Made by a program: the position numbers and the translations under genes
From: an uncultured Sulfitobacter sp.
GTDB lineage: Bacteria; Pseudomonadota; Alphaproteobacteria; Rhodobacterales; Rhodobacteraceae
Assembly: GCA_937928635.1 (NCBI GenBank)
Contig: CALFWM010000016.1
Span: 1-43,226, forward strand
Direction of reading: 5' to 3'
DNA: 43,226 bases
Shown: one piece after another, positions 30,775 to 39,772 of the stretch
Layout: the number at the start of each line of letters is the position of its first letter
Position numbering within the stretch: the stretch's first letter is position 1
The notes under the pieces: model-generated
What the model saw: the letters and a program-made list of their open reading frames with translations, nothing else
Told to the model about the DNA's origin: nothing
The model's database searches: none

Positions 30775-32844
30775 ATGCGCGACCCCCGCTATGACATTCT
30801 GTTTGAACCGGTGCAGATCGGGCCGGTCACGTCCAAAAACCGGTTCTATCAGGTGCCCCATTGCAACGGCGGTGGCTATCGTGACCCCTCCGCCGCGGCG
30901 GCAATGCGCGGCATCAAATCGCAAGGCGGCTGGGGCGTGGTGTTTACCGAACAATGCGAAATGCACCACACATCCGAAATCACGCCGTTTATTGAACTGC
31001 GCCTGTGGGAGGACAAAGACATCCCGCAACTGCGCAAGATGTCCGAAAAGATGAAAGAACATGGCGCGCTGGCGGGCATTCAACTGGCCTATTCCGGCAT
31101 CAACGGGCCCAACCTATATACCAAAGAGGTGCCGCTGGCCGTCAGCGCGGCCCCGATCCGCACCTTTACAAATGACCCGGTGCAGGCCCGCGCGCTCGAC
31201 AAATCAGACATCCGCGATTTACGACGCTGGTTTGTGACTGCGGCCAAACGCTCCAAGGCGGCGGGGTTTGATCTGATCTGCCTTTATGGCGCGCATGGCT
31301 TTGGGATCTTTCAACATTTCCTCAGCCGCGCCACCAACCAGCGCAGCGATGAATACGGCGGCAGCCTGGAAAACCGTGCACGGTTTGTGAACGAAGTTGT
31401 GGCCGAAATGCGCGATGCAGTGGGCGACACTATGGGCATCACACTGCGGGTTTCCTTGGACGAATCCATTGGTGATCTGGGGTTTTCCAACGCAGAGGTG
31501 CGCGATTTTATCGAGATGAACCGCGATCTGCCTGATCTGTGGGATTTGGCGCAGGGCACATGGGAAGACTGCTCCGGCCCATCACGTTTCACAAGTGAGG
31601 CGGCGCAGGAACAATTGGTGCGCGGCATTCATGACCTTACGGATAAACCCATTGTCGGGGTGGGGCGATTTACCTCACCCGATGTGATGGCCAAAATGAT
31701 CCGCTCCGGCACGCTTGATTTCATCGGTTGCGCGCGGCCTTCGATTGCTGACCCGTTTCTGCCCAGGAAAATCGAGGAAGGCCGGATAGAAGACATTCGC
31801 GAATGTATCGGCTGCAACATCTGCATCACGGGCGACATGACAATGTCGATCAGCCGATGCACCCAAAACCCGACCTTTATGGAGGAATGGCGCAAAGGCT
31901 GGCACCCCGAACAGATGAACGCCAAAGGCAGCAGCGACAATGTGTTGATTGTCGGCTCTGGCCCTGCGGGGCTGGAGGCTGCGCGCGCCCTGACCGAACG
32001 GGGGTATGATGTGGCGCTGGCCGAGGCCGGCACCGTGATTGGTGGGCGTGTCACGCGCGAACGCACCCTGCCGGGCCTGTCCGCCTGGGGCCGCGTTGTG
32101 GATTACCGCGCATATCAGATCAGCCAGAAACCCAACGTCGAGACCTATTTTGACAGCGCCCTGACGGCGCAGAGCATTCTGGAGTTTGGCTTTCAGAACG
32201 TTTGTATCGCCACGGGGGCCACATGGCGCGCAGATGGGGTCAGCCGCCAGCATCTGGTGCCGATGCCCATAGATGCCGCCATGCCACTCTTCACCCCGGA
32301 TGATATCATGGCCGGGCGCCTGCCCAGCGGCAATGTGGTGCTCTTTGATGATGATCACTATTACATGGGCGGTGTGCTGGCCGAATTGCTGATTGGCGCG
32401 GGGTGTGAGGTGACCATCATCACGCCCTCCGCCTATCTGTCGGATTGGACGGTGAACACGCTGGAACAACATGCGATCCACAAAAAACTGGCCGAAATGG
32501 GGGTAAACATCGTGCTGAACCGCGGTGTCACGCATATTGCCGCAGGCCATGTGGTGTCTGACTGTGTCTTTACCGGCGTGACGCAGGATTTTGCCTGCGA
32601 CGCGGTGGTCATGGTGGCGTCAAAACTGGAAAACAACACGGTCTTTCACGATCTCAAAGCGCGCGAGGCGGAGTGGGCCGATGCAGGCATTGCCTCGGTC
32701 AAGCTGATTGGTGATGCCAATGCCCCCGGCCCCATTGCATGGTCGACCTATGCAGGGCACCGCTATGCACGCGAACTGGACGGTGAGGATATTGGCGACG
32801 CCCTGCCCTTCCGCCGTGAAATTACTGAACTGGCGATGGACTGA
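30775..32844 (+). CDS. Trimethylamine/dimethylamine-dehydrogenase-like flavoprotein
   Basis: A 689-residue iron-sulfur flavoenzyme. Residues 1-~370 are an Old-Yellow-Enzyme-type TIM barrel. KNRFYQVPHC places Cys30 exactly where trimethylamine dehydrogenase binds its covalent FMN, and CLYGAHG carries the conserved Tyr and His of the active site. A 4Fe-4S motif C-x2-C-x2-C-x11-C follows near residues 345-363 (CIGCNIC...RCTQN). The C-terminal half has two Rossmann folds (VLIVGSGPAGLEAARALTER; NVVLFDDDHYYMGGVLAELL). Relatives demethylate trimethylamine, dimethylamine, dimethylglycine or proline betaine, or oxidise histamine, passing electrons to ETF or a ferredoxin. No electron acceptor gene is nearby. 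Substrate identity is open; an N-methylated or amine substrate imported by the adjacent transporter is likely. Confidence 0.85.
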   Translation: MRDPRYDILFEPVQIGPVTSKNRFYQVPHCNGGGYRDPSAAAAMRGIKSQGGWGVVFTEQCEMHHTSEITPFIELRLWEDKDIPQLRKMSEKMKEHGALAGIQLAYSGINGPNLYTKEVPLAVSAAPIRTFTNDPVQARALDKSDIRDLRRWFVTAAKRSKAAGFDLICLYGAHGFGIFQHFLSRATNQRSDEYGGSLENRARFVNEVVAEMRDAVGDTMGITLRVSLDESIGDLGFSNAEVRDFIEMNRDLPDLWDLAQGTWEDCSGPSRFTSEAAQEQLVRGIHDLTDKPIVGVGRFTSPDVMAKMIRSGTLDFIGCARPSIADPFLPRKIEEGRIEDIRECIGCNICITGDMTMSISRCTQNPTFMEEWRKGWHPEQMNAKGSSDNVLIVGSGPAGLEAARALTERGYDVALAEAGTVIGGRVTRERTLPGLSAWGRVVDYRAYQISQKPNVETYFDSALTAQSILEFGFQNVCIATGATWRADGVSRQHLVPMPIDAAMPLFTPDDIMAGRLPSGNVVLFDDDHYYMGGVLAELLIGAGCEVTIITPSAYLSDWTVNTLEQHAIHKKLAEMGVNIVLNRGVTHIAAGHVVSDCVFTGVTQDFACDAVVMVASKLENNTVFHDLKAREAEWADAGIASVKLIGDANAPGPIAWSTYAGHRYARELDGEDIGDALPFRREITELAMD

Positions 32845-32848
32845 CCCC

Positions 32849-34000
32849 ATGACGCTGACACTGGAAACTCTGGAACACCTTGTCAGTTTTGACACCGTCA
32901 GCGCCAATTCAAACGCTGAAATCATTGGTTTCATTCGCGATTTTCTAACGCAACGCGGCGCGCGTTGTGTGCCGATCCCGTCCAGAACGGACGGAAAACT
33001 GGGCCTTTATGCCGAAATTGGCCCGCAAGGGGGGGATGGTATTCTGCTATCGGCCCACACCGATGTGGTGCCTGTCACGGGTCAGGATTGGACCCGCCCT
33101 CCCTTTCAGCTGACCCGCACGGGCACGCAGGTTTTTGGGCGGGGCACCACGGATATGAAGGGGTATCTTACCTGCATGTTGACTGCGGCGGACAGGGCAG
33201 CGGGGATGCAATTGAACGCCCCCCTCAAGCTGGTGTTTTCTTACGATGAGGAAATCGGTTGTGTTGGGATTCAGGAAATGATGGATCACTTGCCCGGTCT
33301 GATCGGCACCCCCCGCGCCTGTTTTGTGGGGGAGCCGACCGAGATGCAGGTCGCGATTGGTCACAAGGGCAAAGCCGCACTTGAAGCCGTCTGCACCGGG
33401 CAGGCCGGGCATTCGGCCCTCGCGCCACAGTTTGTCAACGCGCTGCATCTGGCGGCGGATTTTATCGCAGGCGTGCGCGCGCTCCAGCACTGGTTTGAAC
33501 AAAACGGCGCACGGGACGCGGCCTATGACGTGCCCTATAGCACGCTGCATGTGGGCAAAATGACCGGCGGCACTGCGCTGAACATCGTACCGGACCTTGC
33601 AACGCTGACATTTGAATACCGCCATCTTGCGGAAGATGCGCCCGAGGTGATCATAACGCGGCTGCAAACGCTGGCCGAACAGGTCGCCGCCCCGTACCGT
33701 GCACAATTTGCCGGGGCAGATGTGCGTATCACGGCGCACAACAGCTATCCGGGGCTAGATGCGGCCCCAACCAGCGATGCGGCCCAACTGGCACAGCGAT
33801 TGCTCGGGTCAAACACAACCACCAAAGTCGCCTTTGGCACAGAGGCCGGATTTTTCGACGCGCTTGGCATTCCGACAATCGTCTGTGGTCCCGGCTCCAT
33901 GGCAGGCCAGGGGCACAAAGCGGATGAATATATCGAGATCGACCAGCTTTCCGCCTGTGATCAAATGCTCGACGGTGTGGTGCAAGAATTGAGCAGATGA
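32849..34000 (+). CDS. M20 family amidohydrolase (ArgE-like deacetylase)
   Basis: A 383-residue zinc amidohydrolase whose ATG comes 4 bp after the upstream stop. Metal-binding motifs are all present: LLSAHTDVVPV (His70, Asp72), GRGTTDMKG (Asp102), YDEEIGCVG (Glu134/135) and FVGEPTEMQ. GHSALAPQFVNAL marks the dimerisation domain, and GQGHKADEYIE the final His ligand. It resembles acetylornithine deacetylase (ArgE), which removes acetyl from an amino acid. Given its place in an amine catabolism operon between a TMADH-like enzyme and an importer, I expect it to cleave an N-acyl amino acid or a similar amide rather than serve arginine synthesis. Start at 32708 would overlap the previous gene and is rejected. 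Confidence 0.82.
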   Translation: MTLTLETLEHLVSFDTVSANSNAEIIGFIRDFLTQRGARCVPIPSRTDGKLGLYAEIGPQGGDGILLSAHTDVVPVTGQDWTRPPFQLTRTGTQVFGRGTTDMKGYLTCMLTAADRAAGMQLNAPLKLVFSYDEEIGCVGIQEMMDHLPGLIGTPRACFVGEPTEMQVAIGHKGKAALEAVCTGQAGHSALAPQFVNALHLAADFIAGVRALQHWFEQNGARDAAYDVPYSTLHVGKMTGGTALNIVPDLATLTFEYRHLAEDAPEVIITRLQTLAEQVAAPYRAQFAGADVRITAHNSYPGLDAAPTSDAAQLAQRLLGSNTTTKVAFGTEAGFFDALGIPTIVCGPGSMAGQGHKADEYIEIDQLSACDQMLDGVVQELSR

Positions 34001-34049
34001 CCGCAGTTCTGGCCATCGCGCCGGGGCGATCAGGCGGCCCGACTCGACA

Positions 34050-34064
34050 TTAGGTTTTGCCTAA
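34050..34064. promoter_or_regulatory. Putative LysR site upstream of potABCD-like operon
   Basis: TTAGG-TTTTG-CCTAA is an exact match to the palindrome. It lies about 85-95 bp upstream of the transporter ATPase start, in the gap after the M20 gene, so the transporter probably has its own regulated promoter. Confidence 0.7.
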
Positions 34065-34146
34065 CAGAGACTGAGGCAGACAATGCTTACCCGTGTCAGC
34101 ACCGGTTTCTATAGTCACAAACAGGCCGCGCAATGGGGGAGATTTC

Positions 34147-35238
34147 GTGTCTCAGGACAGCACAAACGCCATCGACGTCCGGCAGGCGGTCAAACGCTAC
34201 GGCGATTTTACCGCGCTCAAAACCATCTCTCTCTCGATCCACGACAACGAATTTTTCACCCTGCTGGGCCCGTCGGGCTGTGGCAAAACAACATTGTTGC
34301 GCATGATTGGCGGGTTTGAGGACGTCACTGAGGGCGAAATTTTCCTGTATGGCCAAGAGATTGAAAGCCTGCCGCCCAACAAACGCCCGGTAAACACTGT
34401 TTTCCAGAACTATGCGCTCTTTCCCCATATGAACGTGTTGGACAACGTCAGTTTCGGCCTTGAGATGCTGGGCAAATCCAAGCCAGAGGCGCGCCAACGG
34501 GCCGGTGAGATACTGGAACTGGTGCAGCTCTCCGATTTTGCGGCCCGCAAGCCTGCGCAGCTGTCGGGTGGGCAGCAACAACGTGTGGCGCTGGCCCGCG
34601 CACTGGCCCCGCAGCCCAAGGTGCTGTTGCTGGATGAACCCCTTTCCGCGCTTGATCTGAAACTGCGCAAGGCAATGCAGCTGGAGCTGAAACACCTGCA
34701 GCGCGAAACCGGGATCACCTTTATCTTTGTCACCCATGATCAGGATGAGGCGCTGACCATGTCCGACCGCATCGCGGTGATGTCGGCGGGCGAATTGCAA
34801 CAACTGGGCGATGCACGTGACATCTATGAAAAACCCGCAAACCGGTTTGTGGCTGATTTCATTGGGGAAACCAACCTGATTGACGTCACTATCAAATCGC
34901 AAGACGGGCAGCGGGCCTTGTGTGAATTTCCCAACGGACTGACCCTGACCTGTGATGCCCGCGCGGGGCTGGAGGATGGCCAAACCGGGCATATGTCCAT
35001 TCGCCCTGAACGGATGAAACTGCATGCCGCGCAGGTAAACCCGGAAAATTTCACCGGTCGGGTGGTCGAAAACGTCTATGCAGGCACGCATGTGCAGAGC
35101 ATTCTGCACCTGAAGGACGATATGAAACTGACCGTGCGCACACAAAATTCGGATCTGGGCAACAGCATGGTTTTTGAACCCGGCACAGAGGTCTTTGTTG
35201 ATGTTGAGCGCGGCGCGGCGCGGCTGATGGCACACTGA
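34147..35238 (+). CDS. potA: Spermidine/putrescine-type ABC ATPase (PotA-like)
   Basis: A 363-residue ABC ATPase from GTG 34147, which has GGGGGAG just upstream; GTG 34093 is an alternative without one. Walker A GPSGCGKTT, Q-loop VFQNYALFP, signature LSGGQQQRVALARAL, Walker B LLLDEPLSALD and H-loop FVTHDQDEAL are all canonical. A C-terminal TOBE domain (MSIRPERMKL) follows. It is the energy subunit of an importer of the polyamine/opine family. The stop overlaps the permease start by one base. The substrate need not be a polyamine: such transporters also carry betaines, opines and other cationic amines, and here the nearby TMADH-like enzyme favours a methylated amine. Confidence 0.88.
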   Translation: MSQDSTNAIDVRQAVKRYGDFTALKTISLSIHDNEFFTLLGPSGCGKTTLLRMIGGFEDVTEGEIFLYGQEIESLPPNKRPVNTVFQNYALFPHMNVLDNVSFGLEMLGKSKPEARQRAGEILELVQLSDFAARKPAQLSGGQQQRVALARALAPQPKVLLLDEPLSALDLKLRKAMQLELKHLQRETGITFIFVTHDQDEALTMSDRIAVMSAGELQQLGDARDIYEKPANRFVADFIGETNLIDVTIKSQDGQRALCEFPNGLTLTCDARAGLEDGQTGHMSIRPERMKLHAAQVNPENFTGRVVENVYAGTHVQSILHLKDDMKLTVRTQNSDLGNSMVFEPGTEVFVDVERGAARLMAH

Positions 35239-36167
35239 TGGCAGGCGGGACCGCACAAGACAACGGCACGCAGGGCGACACCTACAAAGAGGTGCGCGAC
35301 TGGTTGCTGGCCCCGGCCTGGGTCACGCTGATTGTGCTGGTGCTGCTGCCCGTGCTGTTGATGCTGGTCTATTCCTTTCTGACAAAGGAATTTCGCGGCG
35401 GGGTCATCTGGGAATTTTCCTTTGCCGCGTATGAGCAGTTTTTCTGTGACCGCGGGCTGTTTGGCGATGAACCCTGCGCGATTGAATGGACCTATATCAA
35501 CATATTTTGGCGCTCGATCTGGCAGGCGGGGCTGGCCACGATCCTGAGCTTGCTGATCGGCTTTCCCACGGCCTATTTCATCGCCACCCGTCCGGCCCAT
35601 GTGCGCCCGCTGTGGGTGTTTCTGATCACCATTCCCTATTGGGTGAACCTGCTGATCCGCACCGTGTCGATGCGGTTTATGCTGCGCGAGGAGGGGCCGA
35701 TCAACAATGCGCTGATGTGGAGCGGTCTGATCGACAACCCGTTGCAAATGATCAACACCAATTTCGCAGTGCAGATTGGGCTATTCTATTCCTACCTGCC
35801 CTTTATGGTCTTGCCGATCTATGCGGCGGTGGAGCGCTATAACTTCACGCTGAGTGAGGCCGCCTCTGACCTCTATGCCTCCAAATGGACAACGCTGCGG
35901 CGCATTGTCCTGCCTGCGGTGCGCCCCGGGGTGATTGCCGGGTGCATTCTGGTCTTTGTGCCCTCACTGGGGGCGTTCCTGGCACCTGATCTGTTGGGCG
36001 GGGCCAAAAATTTTATGATTGGCTCCCTGATCGAAGAGCAATTCAAGGGCAACGCAGGCAACTGGCCCTTTGGTGCGGCAGCCTCGATGATCTTGCTGAC
36101 CCTCGTGCTGGTCATTCTGACCCTTTACGCCCGCCAACAGGCGCGTCCTGACAAGGGGGCACGCTAA
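35238..36167 (+). CDS. potB: Polyamine-type ABC permease (PotB-like)
   Basis: A 309-residue inner-membrane permease with six predicted helices after a short hydrophilic N-terminus. WVTLIVLVLLPVLLMLVYSF is the first helix, and a loop with FFCDRGLFGDEPC reaches the periplasm. The EAA motif (LSEAASDLYASKWTTLRRIVLP) lies near residue 210. This is the PotB/PotH family. It overlaps the ATPase stop (TGATG) and is 3 bp before the second permease, so the genes are tightly coupled. Function is uptake of the binding-protein ligand together with the PotC-like subunit. Confidence 0.87.
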   Translation: MAGGTAQDNGTQGDTYKEVRDWLLAPAWVTLIVLVLLPVLLMLVYSFLTKEFRGGVIWEFSFAAYEQFFCDRGLFGDEPCAIEWTYINIFWRSIWQAGLATILSLLIGFPTAYFIATRPAHVRPLWVFLITIPYWVNLLIRTVSMRFMLREEGPINNALMWSGLIDNPLQMINTNFAVQIGLFYSYLPFMVLPIYAAVERYNFTLSEAASDLYASKWTTLRRIVLPAVRPGVIAGCILVFVPSLGAFLAPDLLGGAKNFMIGSLIEEQFKGNAGNWPFGAAASMILLTLVLVILTLYARQQARPDKGAR

Positions 36168-36170
36168 ACG

Positions 36171-36986
36171 ATGGCAACGCGTAAGTTTGACGTGCGCTCC
36201 TACCCCGGCTTTCTGGCCATAACCGTGCTGTGCCTGACCATCCTTTACGTGCCGCTGATGGTTGTGGCGGTCTATAGCTTCAACGCCTCCGCCTCCATTG
36301 TGGTCTGGGAGGGGTTTTCGCTGCGCTGGTACGGGGATGTTTTTGTGGGGCCGGAAAGTACCAAGTTTAAGGTCGCCGCGCGGAACAGTTTTGTGATTGC
36401 GATCATTGCCGCATCAGTATCGACCACCATTGCAACGCTGGCGGCAACGGCCATGATCCGGGGGGGTACGTTCAGATATCGCACGCTGTCCTTTGGCCTG
36501 ATCTCCTTGCCGCTGATGGTGCCGGAAATTGTGACCGCGGTGGCCACGCTGATCTTTTTCAATTCCATCGGATTTGAACGGGGCATTCTGACAATCCTGC
36601 TGGCGCATATCGCGTTCTGCATTCCCTTTGCCTACCTGCCCATCGCCGCGCGGATGCAGGGCATTGAGGATACCTATGAGCAAGCCGCGCGTGATCTTCA
36701 CGCGACCAAGCGGCAGGCGTTCACCAAGATATTGCTGCCGCTGATGATGCCTGGGATCATCTCTGGCTTTCTGCTTGCGTTTATCATTTCGCTTGACGAC
36801 TTCATCATCACGAATTTCGTGAAAGGTGCGGGCGTTGAGACACTGCCGACGGCCATCTTTGGTGCCGTCAAACAGGGCATCAAGCCCAACATCATGGCCA
36901 TTTCGACGATGCTGCTGGCGTTCTCGATTGTCATGGTCACGATTTCGTATTTCGTCAGCAAGTCTGGCGAGAATAATAAACCATAA
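36171..36986 (+). CDS. potC: Polyamine-type ABC permease (PotC-like)
   Basis: A 271-residue permease with six predicted helices (first: [21 protein letters not shown]). The EAA loop [21 protein letters not shown] lies near residue 170, and the [10 protein letters not shown] stretch near 205 is characteristic of the PotC/PotI family. It forms the channel with the PotB-like protein. It is separated from the binding-protein gene by 13 bp containing an AAGGGAG ribosome-binding site. Confidence 0.87.
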   Translation: MATRKFDVRSYPGFLAITVLCLTILYVPLMVVAVYSFNASASIVVWEGFSLRWYGDVFVGPESTKFKVAARNSFVIAIIAASVSTTIATLAATAMIRGGTFRYRTLSFGLISLPLMVPEIVTAVATLIFFNSIGFERGILTILLAHIAFCIPFAYLPIAARMQGIEDTYEQAARDLHATKRQAFTKILLPLMMPGIISGFLLAFIISLDDFIITNFVKGAGVETLPTAIFGAVKQGIKPNIMAISTMLLAFSIVMVTISYFVSKSGENNKP

Positions 36987-36999
36987 AGGGAGACTACCA

Positions 37000-38031
37000 A
37001 TGAAATCACTTCTGACATCCACTGCCGTCGCGGCGGCCCTGATCGCGGGCGGCGCGCAGGCCGAAGGCAATCTGTCGATCTACCACTGGTTTGAATACAT
37101 CCCGCAGGAACTGCTGGACAAGTTCACCGCAGAAACCGGCATCACCGTCACCATGGACACCTACGACAGCAATGAGGCGATGCTGGCCTCGCTCAAGGCG
37201 GGGGGCATGGGCAGCTATGATGTGGCCGTGCCCGGCGATTACATGGTGTCTATCATGATCGGTGAAGGATTGCTGGACGAGGTTGGCGAGGGTGAGCTGA
37301 AAAACAAGGGCAATATCGCAGACGGCTGGGCAAACCCCAGCTTTGATCCCGGCTGGAAACACTCCATTCCCTATCAGTGGGGTTCCACCAGCTTTATGGT
37401 GGATACAGCGGCTTTTGACGGCAACATCGACACAACCGACATATTGTTCAATCCACCGGCAGAACTGGCGGGCAAGATCAACATGCTGGACAGTCAGGGC
37501 GAAGTGATGGCCATGGCCTCCCTGCACCTTGGCATTCCGCAGTGTTCTCAGGACCGCGAGCAGTTGAAAGCGCTCGACACCATGCTGCAAGAGGCAAAAG
37601 GCAACTGGGCGTCGTTCAACTCTGACACTGCCAAGGAAGTTCTGGTGTCTGGCGATGTCTCCGTCGGGCAAATCTATGACGGGTTTGGGGCCAAGGCACG
37701 TGCGGAAAAGGCCAGTCTGAAATACGCATTCCCCACACAGGGCTATGTGGCCTGGATGGACAATGTAGTGCTGTTGAAAGACGCGCCAAACCGCGACAGT
37801 GCGATCAAGTTCATGGATTTCCTGCTGGAACCTGAAAACATCGCGGCTGTGTCCAACTTTGCGCGCTATGGCTCTGGCCTTGCGGGCGTAGAGGCGTTTT
37901 TGGACCCCGAACTGGCCACGTTGCCAGAATCCAACCCACCCTCGACTGCGGGCCCCGGTGTGTTTATCGAAGTCTGCGATGAAGCCACGCAGGCGATCTA
38001 TGACCGGATCTGGACCAACGTGAAAAAGTAA
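37000..38031 (+). CDS. potD: Polyamine-type periplasmic binding protein (PotD/PotF-like)
   Basis: A 343-residue solute-binding protein from ATG 37000 (AAGGGAG upstream). Residues 1-21 form a signal peptide ending AQA before EGNLSIYHW. NLSIYHWFEYIPQELLDKF, TYDSNEAMLASLK and SYDVAVPGDYMV are standard for the PotD/PotF family. YQWGSTSFMVDT and the later WMDNVVLLKDAPN complete the two lobes. It captures the substrate in the periplasm for the PotABC-like channel. Aspartate and aromatic ligand residues typical of cationic amine binders cannot be assigned exactly without an alignment, so the ligand remains open. Confidence 0.87.
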   Translation: MKSLLTSTAVAAALIAGGAQAEGNLSIYHWFEYIPQELLDKFTAETGITVTMDTYDSNEAMLASLKAGGMGSYDVAVPGDYMVSIMIGEGLLDEVGEGELKNKGNIADGWANPSFDPGWKHSIPYQWGSTSFMVDTAAFDGNIDTTDILFNPPAELAGKINMLDSQGEVMAMASLHLGIPQCSQDREQLKALDTMLQEAKGNWASFNSDTAKEVLVSGDVSVGQIYDGFGAKARAEKASLKYAFPTQGYVAWMDNVVLLKDAPNRDSAIKFMDFLLEPENIAAVSNFARYGSGLAGVEAFLDPELATLPESNPPSTAGPGVFIEVCDEATQAIYDRIWTNVKK

Positions 38032-38040
38032 AAAACCAAC

Positions 38041-38066
38041 AGGGCCGTGCCATGGGGTGCGGCCCT
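38041..38066. terminator. Hairpin after potD, weak terminator candidate
   Basis: AGGGCCG (38041-38047) can pair with CGGCCCT (38060-38066) across a 12-base loop, 10 bp after the potD stop. No T run follows on the plus strand, but the minus strand has a T-rich stretch, so its direction and efficiency are uncertain. Confidence 0.4.
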
Positions 38067-38426
38067 TGCCGTGATTGTGCTGAACACTTATTTCGCTCAA
38101 ACGCTGCATGTCTCCCGACGCATTCGGCAAGGCCGCGAGGAGGCCATATTGCAGGCCCACGACGCTCAAAAATGGCGGCCATTAGACAACTGGCCGGTGG
38201 TGTCGCGCATGACGCTTTAGCGCCATTTTTCATATCCTCGGCATATGTGCGGCATTTCACGTCAAACGCATGCCCCCCACCCCGGCAACAAAGAAAGTCA
38301 TGGGTTCAGGGCACCCCAATGCCCGCCATAAAAAGGCCACCAAATCGAGGTATATCCCACTAAAGTCCCGAGACTTCAGTGCCGCACCCCTCAACCATTG
38401 GCTGATCAGCGAGACGGAACACCCCA
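38067..38426. other. Intergenic region between potD and the SWIM gene
   Basis: No supported gene. A plus-strand frame to 38220 (GAALAVIVLNTYFAQTLHVS and on) continues in frame after the potD stop and has one short hydrophobic segment, but it has no convincing start and overlaps the hairpin. A small inverted repeat CTAAAGTC-N4-GACTTCAG (one mismatch) lies at 38360-38379, about 50 bp before the SWIM start, and could be an operator. Confidence 0.4.
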
Positions 38427-39772
38427 TTGGCTTTGCTTGAACATCACTACCACTACGCGGCACCATCTTCCTTTGGGCAGAACGCCGGGCAACCCAACTT
38501 GCGCCTGGCCGCCGCGCAAGGTGAAAGCTCTTGCTTTTTCGACGGAAAACTGACGCATCCTGCGCTCTCCGCTGCCTGCCTGCGGGCGGTGTCAGACATG
38601 GTCGGGACGCGGTTTTACACTCCCCCTGCCATGCTCGCGCGTATCCTGCAGGAGGCGGATCCGATCGCAACCATCAGCAAAGACAGCCTACGCTTTGAAG
38701 GATTTTCCGCTTGTTGCAGCACCTACATGCGCCACGATATTTTGGGCCCGGCCTTTGATGCAAGCTCCCTACGGCCCAGCACGGTCAACGTTGATTTTCG
38801 TGATGATATGCGCGCCGCATTGGCAAATGTCGGGCCTCAGGCCACGATGCGCCTCACTGTGTCAGCAGATGCCGTCGCTGTTGATCTGGATGGCACCGGG
38901 GTGATTGAAAAAAGGTCCCGTTGCCGTTGCGTTGGCTCAAAGGGCTTGCCGAGGTCCAGACCCATCAGGCCAACATGCGCCACATTGTGCAATTGGATAA
39001 AGTGGCCACCCAACGGTTTTTGCGCGCCTTGCCGCGTGCAGCGTCTGACCAACCCCAATGGCTGCTCGTTCAGGGTGGCATGGCACGTCTGTCGGCCCAA
39101 AAGGGGGCGGACAGCGCCTGTCTGAGTGGTGCCCAAAGGTTGCGGGTTTTGGAGCGTTTGTCCCACCGGGCGAACCAAATGGATGTCTATTTTAACGACG
39201 ATCTGGGCAGTTCGGCCTGGGTGCTTTCCTTTGAGGGTCAGCGTCTTACGCTGGTCTTGAACGCACAGCCGTGGCGCGGGTTCTCCGGTGACGGGCAACT
39301 GCTGTCTGATCTCGCCAAGGGACCGGACAGCGCACGCGATGTCATCACCGCCAAGATCCGCGCCCATTTGCATTGGCAATCTGACCTGACACCAAAAGCG
39401 GTCGCTGCCGCCTGTGCGATCTCGCAGGCAGCGGCGGAACAGGGGCTGGCCCGGTTGGCCGCCGCAGGGCTGCTTGGTTTCGATCTGACGGGGGGGCATT
39501 ATTTTCATCGGGTTCTGTCCTTTGATCTGGGCAAGATTGACACCCTCTATCCCCGCCTGAAAGACGCGCGCGCGCTGGTAAATGCCGGGGCTGTCACCTT
39601 GATAGGCACGACGAGCGGCGACGTAAAAAGCGGCGATGTTGTGCACCGAGTCCGCGAAAAGGCCGGTCAGATCACCTGCACCTGTCCATGGTTCGCAAAA
39701 AACCATGCCACGCGCGGGCCATGCAAACATATGCTTGCGGTTGAGATCACGCGGGATGCTGAACATGGATAG
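38427..39772 (+). pseudogene. SWIM zinc-finger protein, frameshifted
   Basis: Two frames together encode one ~448-residue SWIM-domain protein. The first (from TTG 38427) has LRFEGFSACCSTYMRHDIL and STVNVDFRDDMRAAL, the conserved N-terminal region. The second has LPLRWLKGLAEVQTH and, near its end, ITCTCPWFAKNHATRGPCKH, the C-x-C...C-x-H zinc site. The frames meet at 38908-38915 (six A then GG). Adding one A there restores E-K-K-V-P-L-P-L-R-W, the expected sequence. So one base was lost from an A run, by real mutation or by a sequencing error; slippage could in principle rescue it. SWIM proteins of this type are commonly neighbours of the DUF6493 gene that follows. Downstream gene overlaps by 8 bp. 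Confidence 0.8.

Noticed and set aside
34096..35256. Minus-strand frame of 386 codons opposite potA
   Set aside because: Antisense to a canonical ABC ATPase; composition is atypical and there are no motifs.
38032..38220. Possible small membrane protein after potD (in frame after its stop)
   Set aside because: No good start codon or ribosome-binding site, overlap with a hairpin, and only one short hydrophobic stretch.
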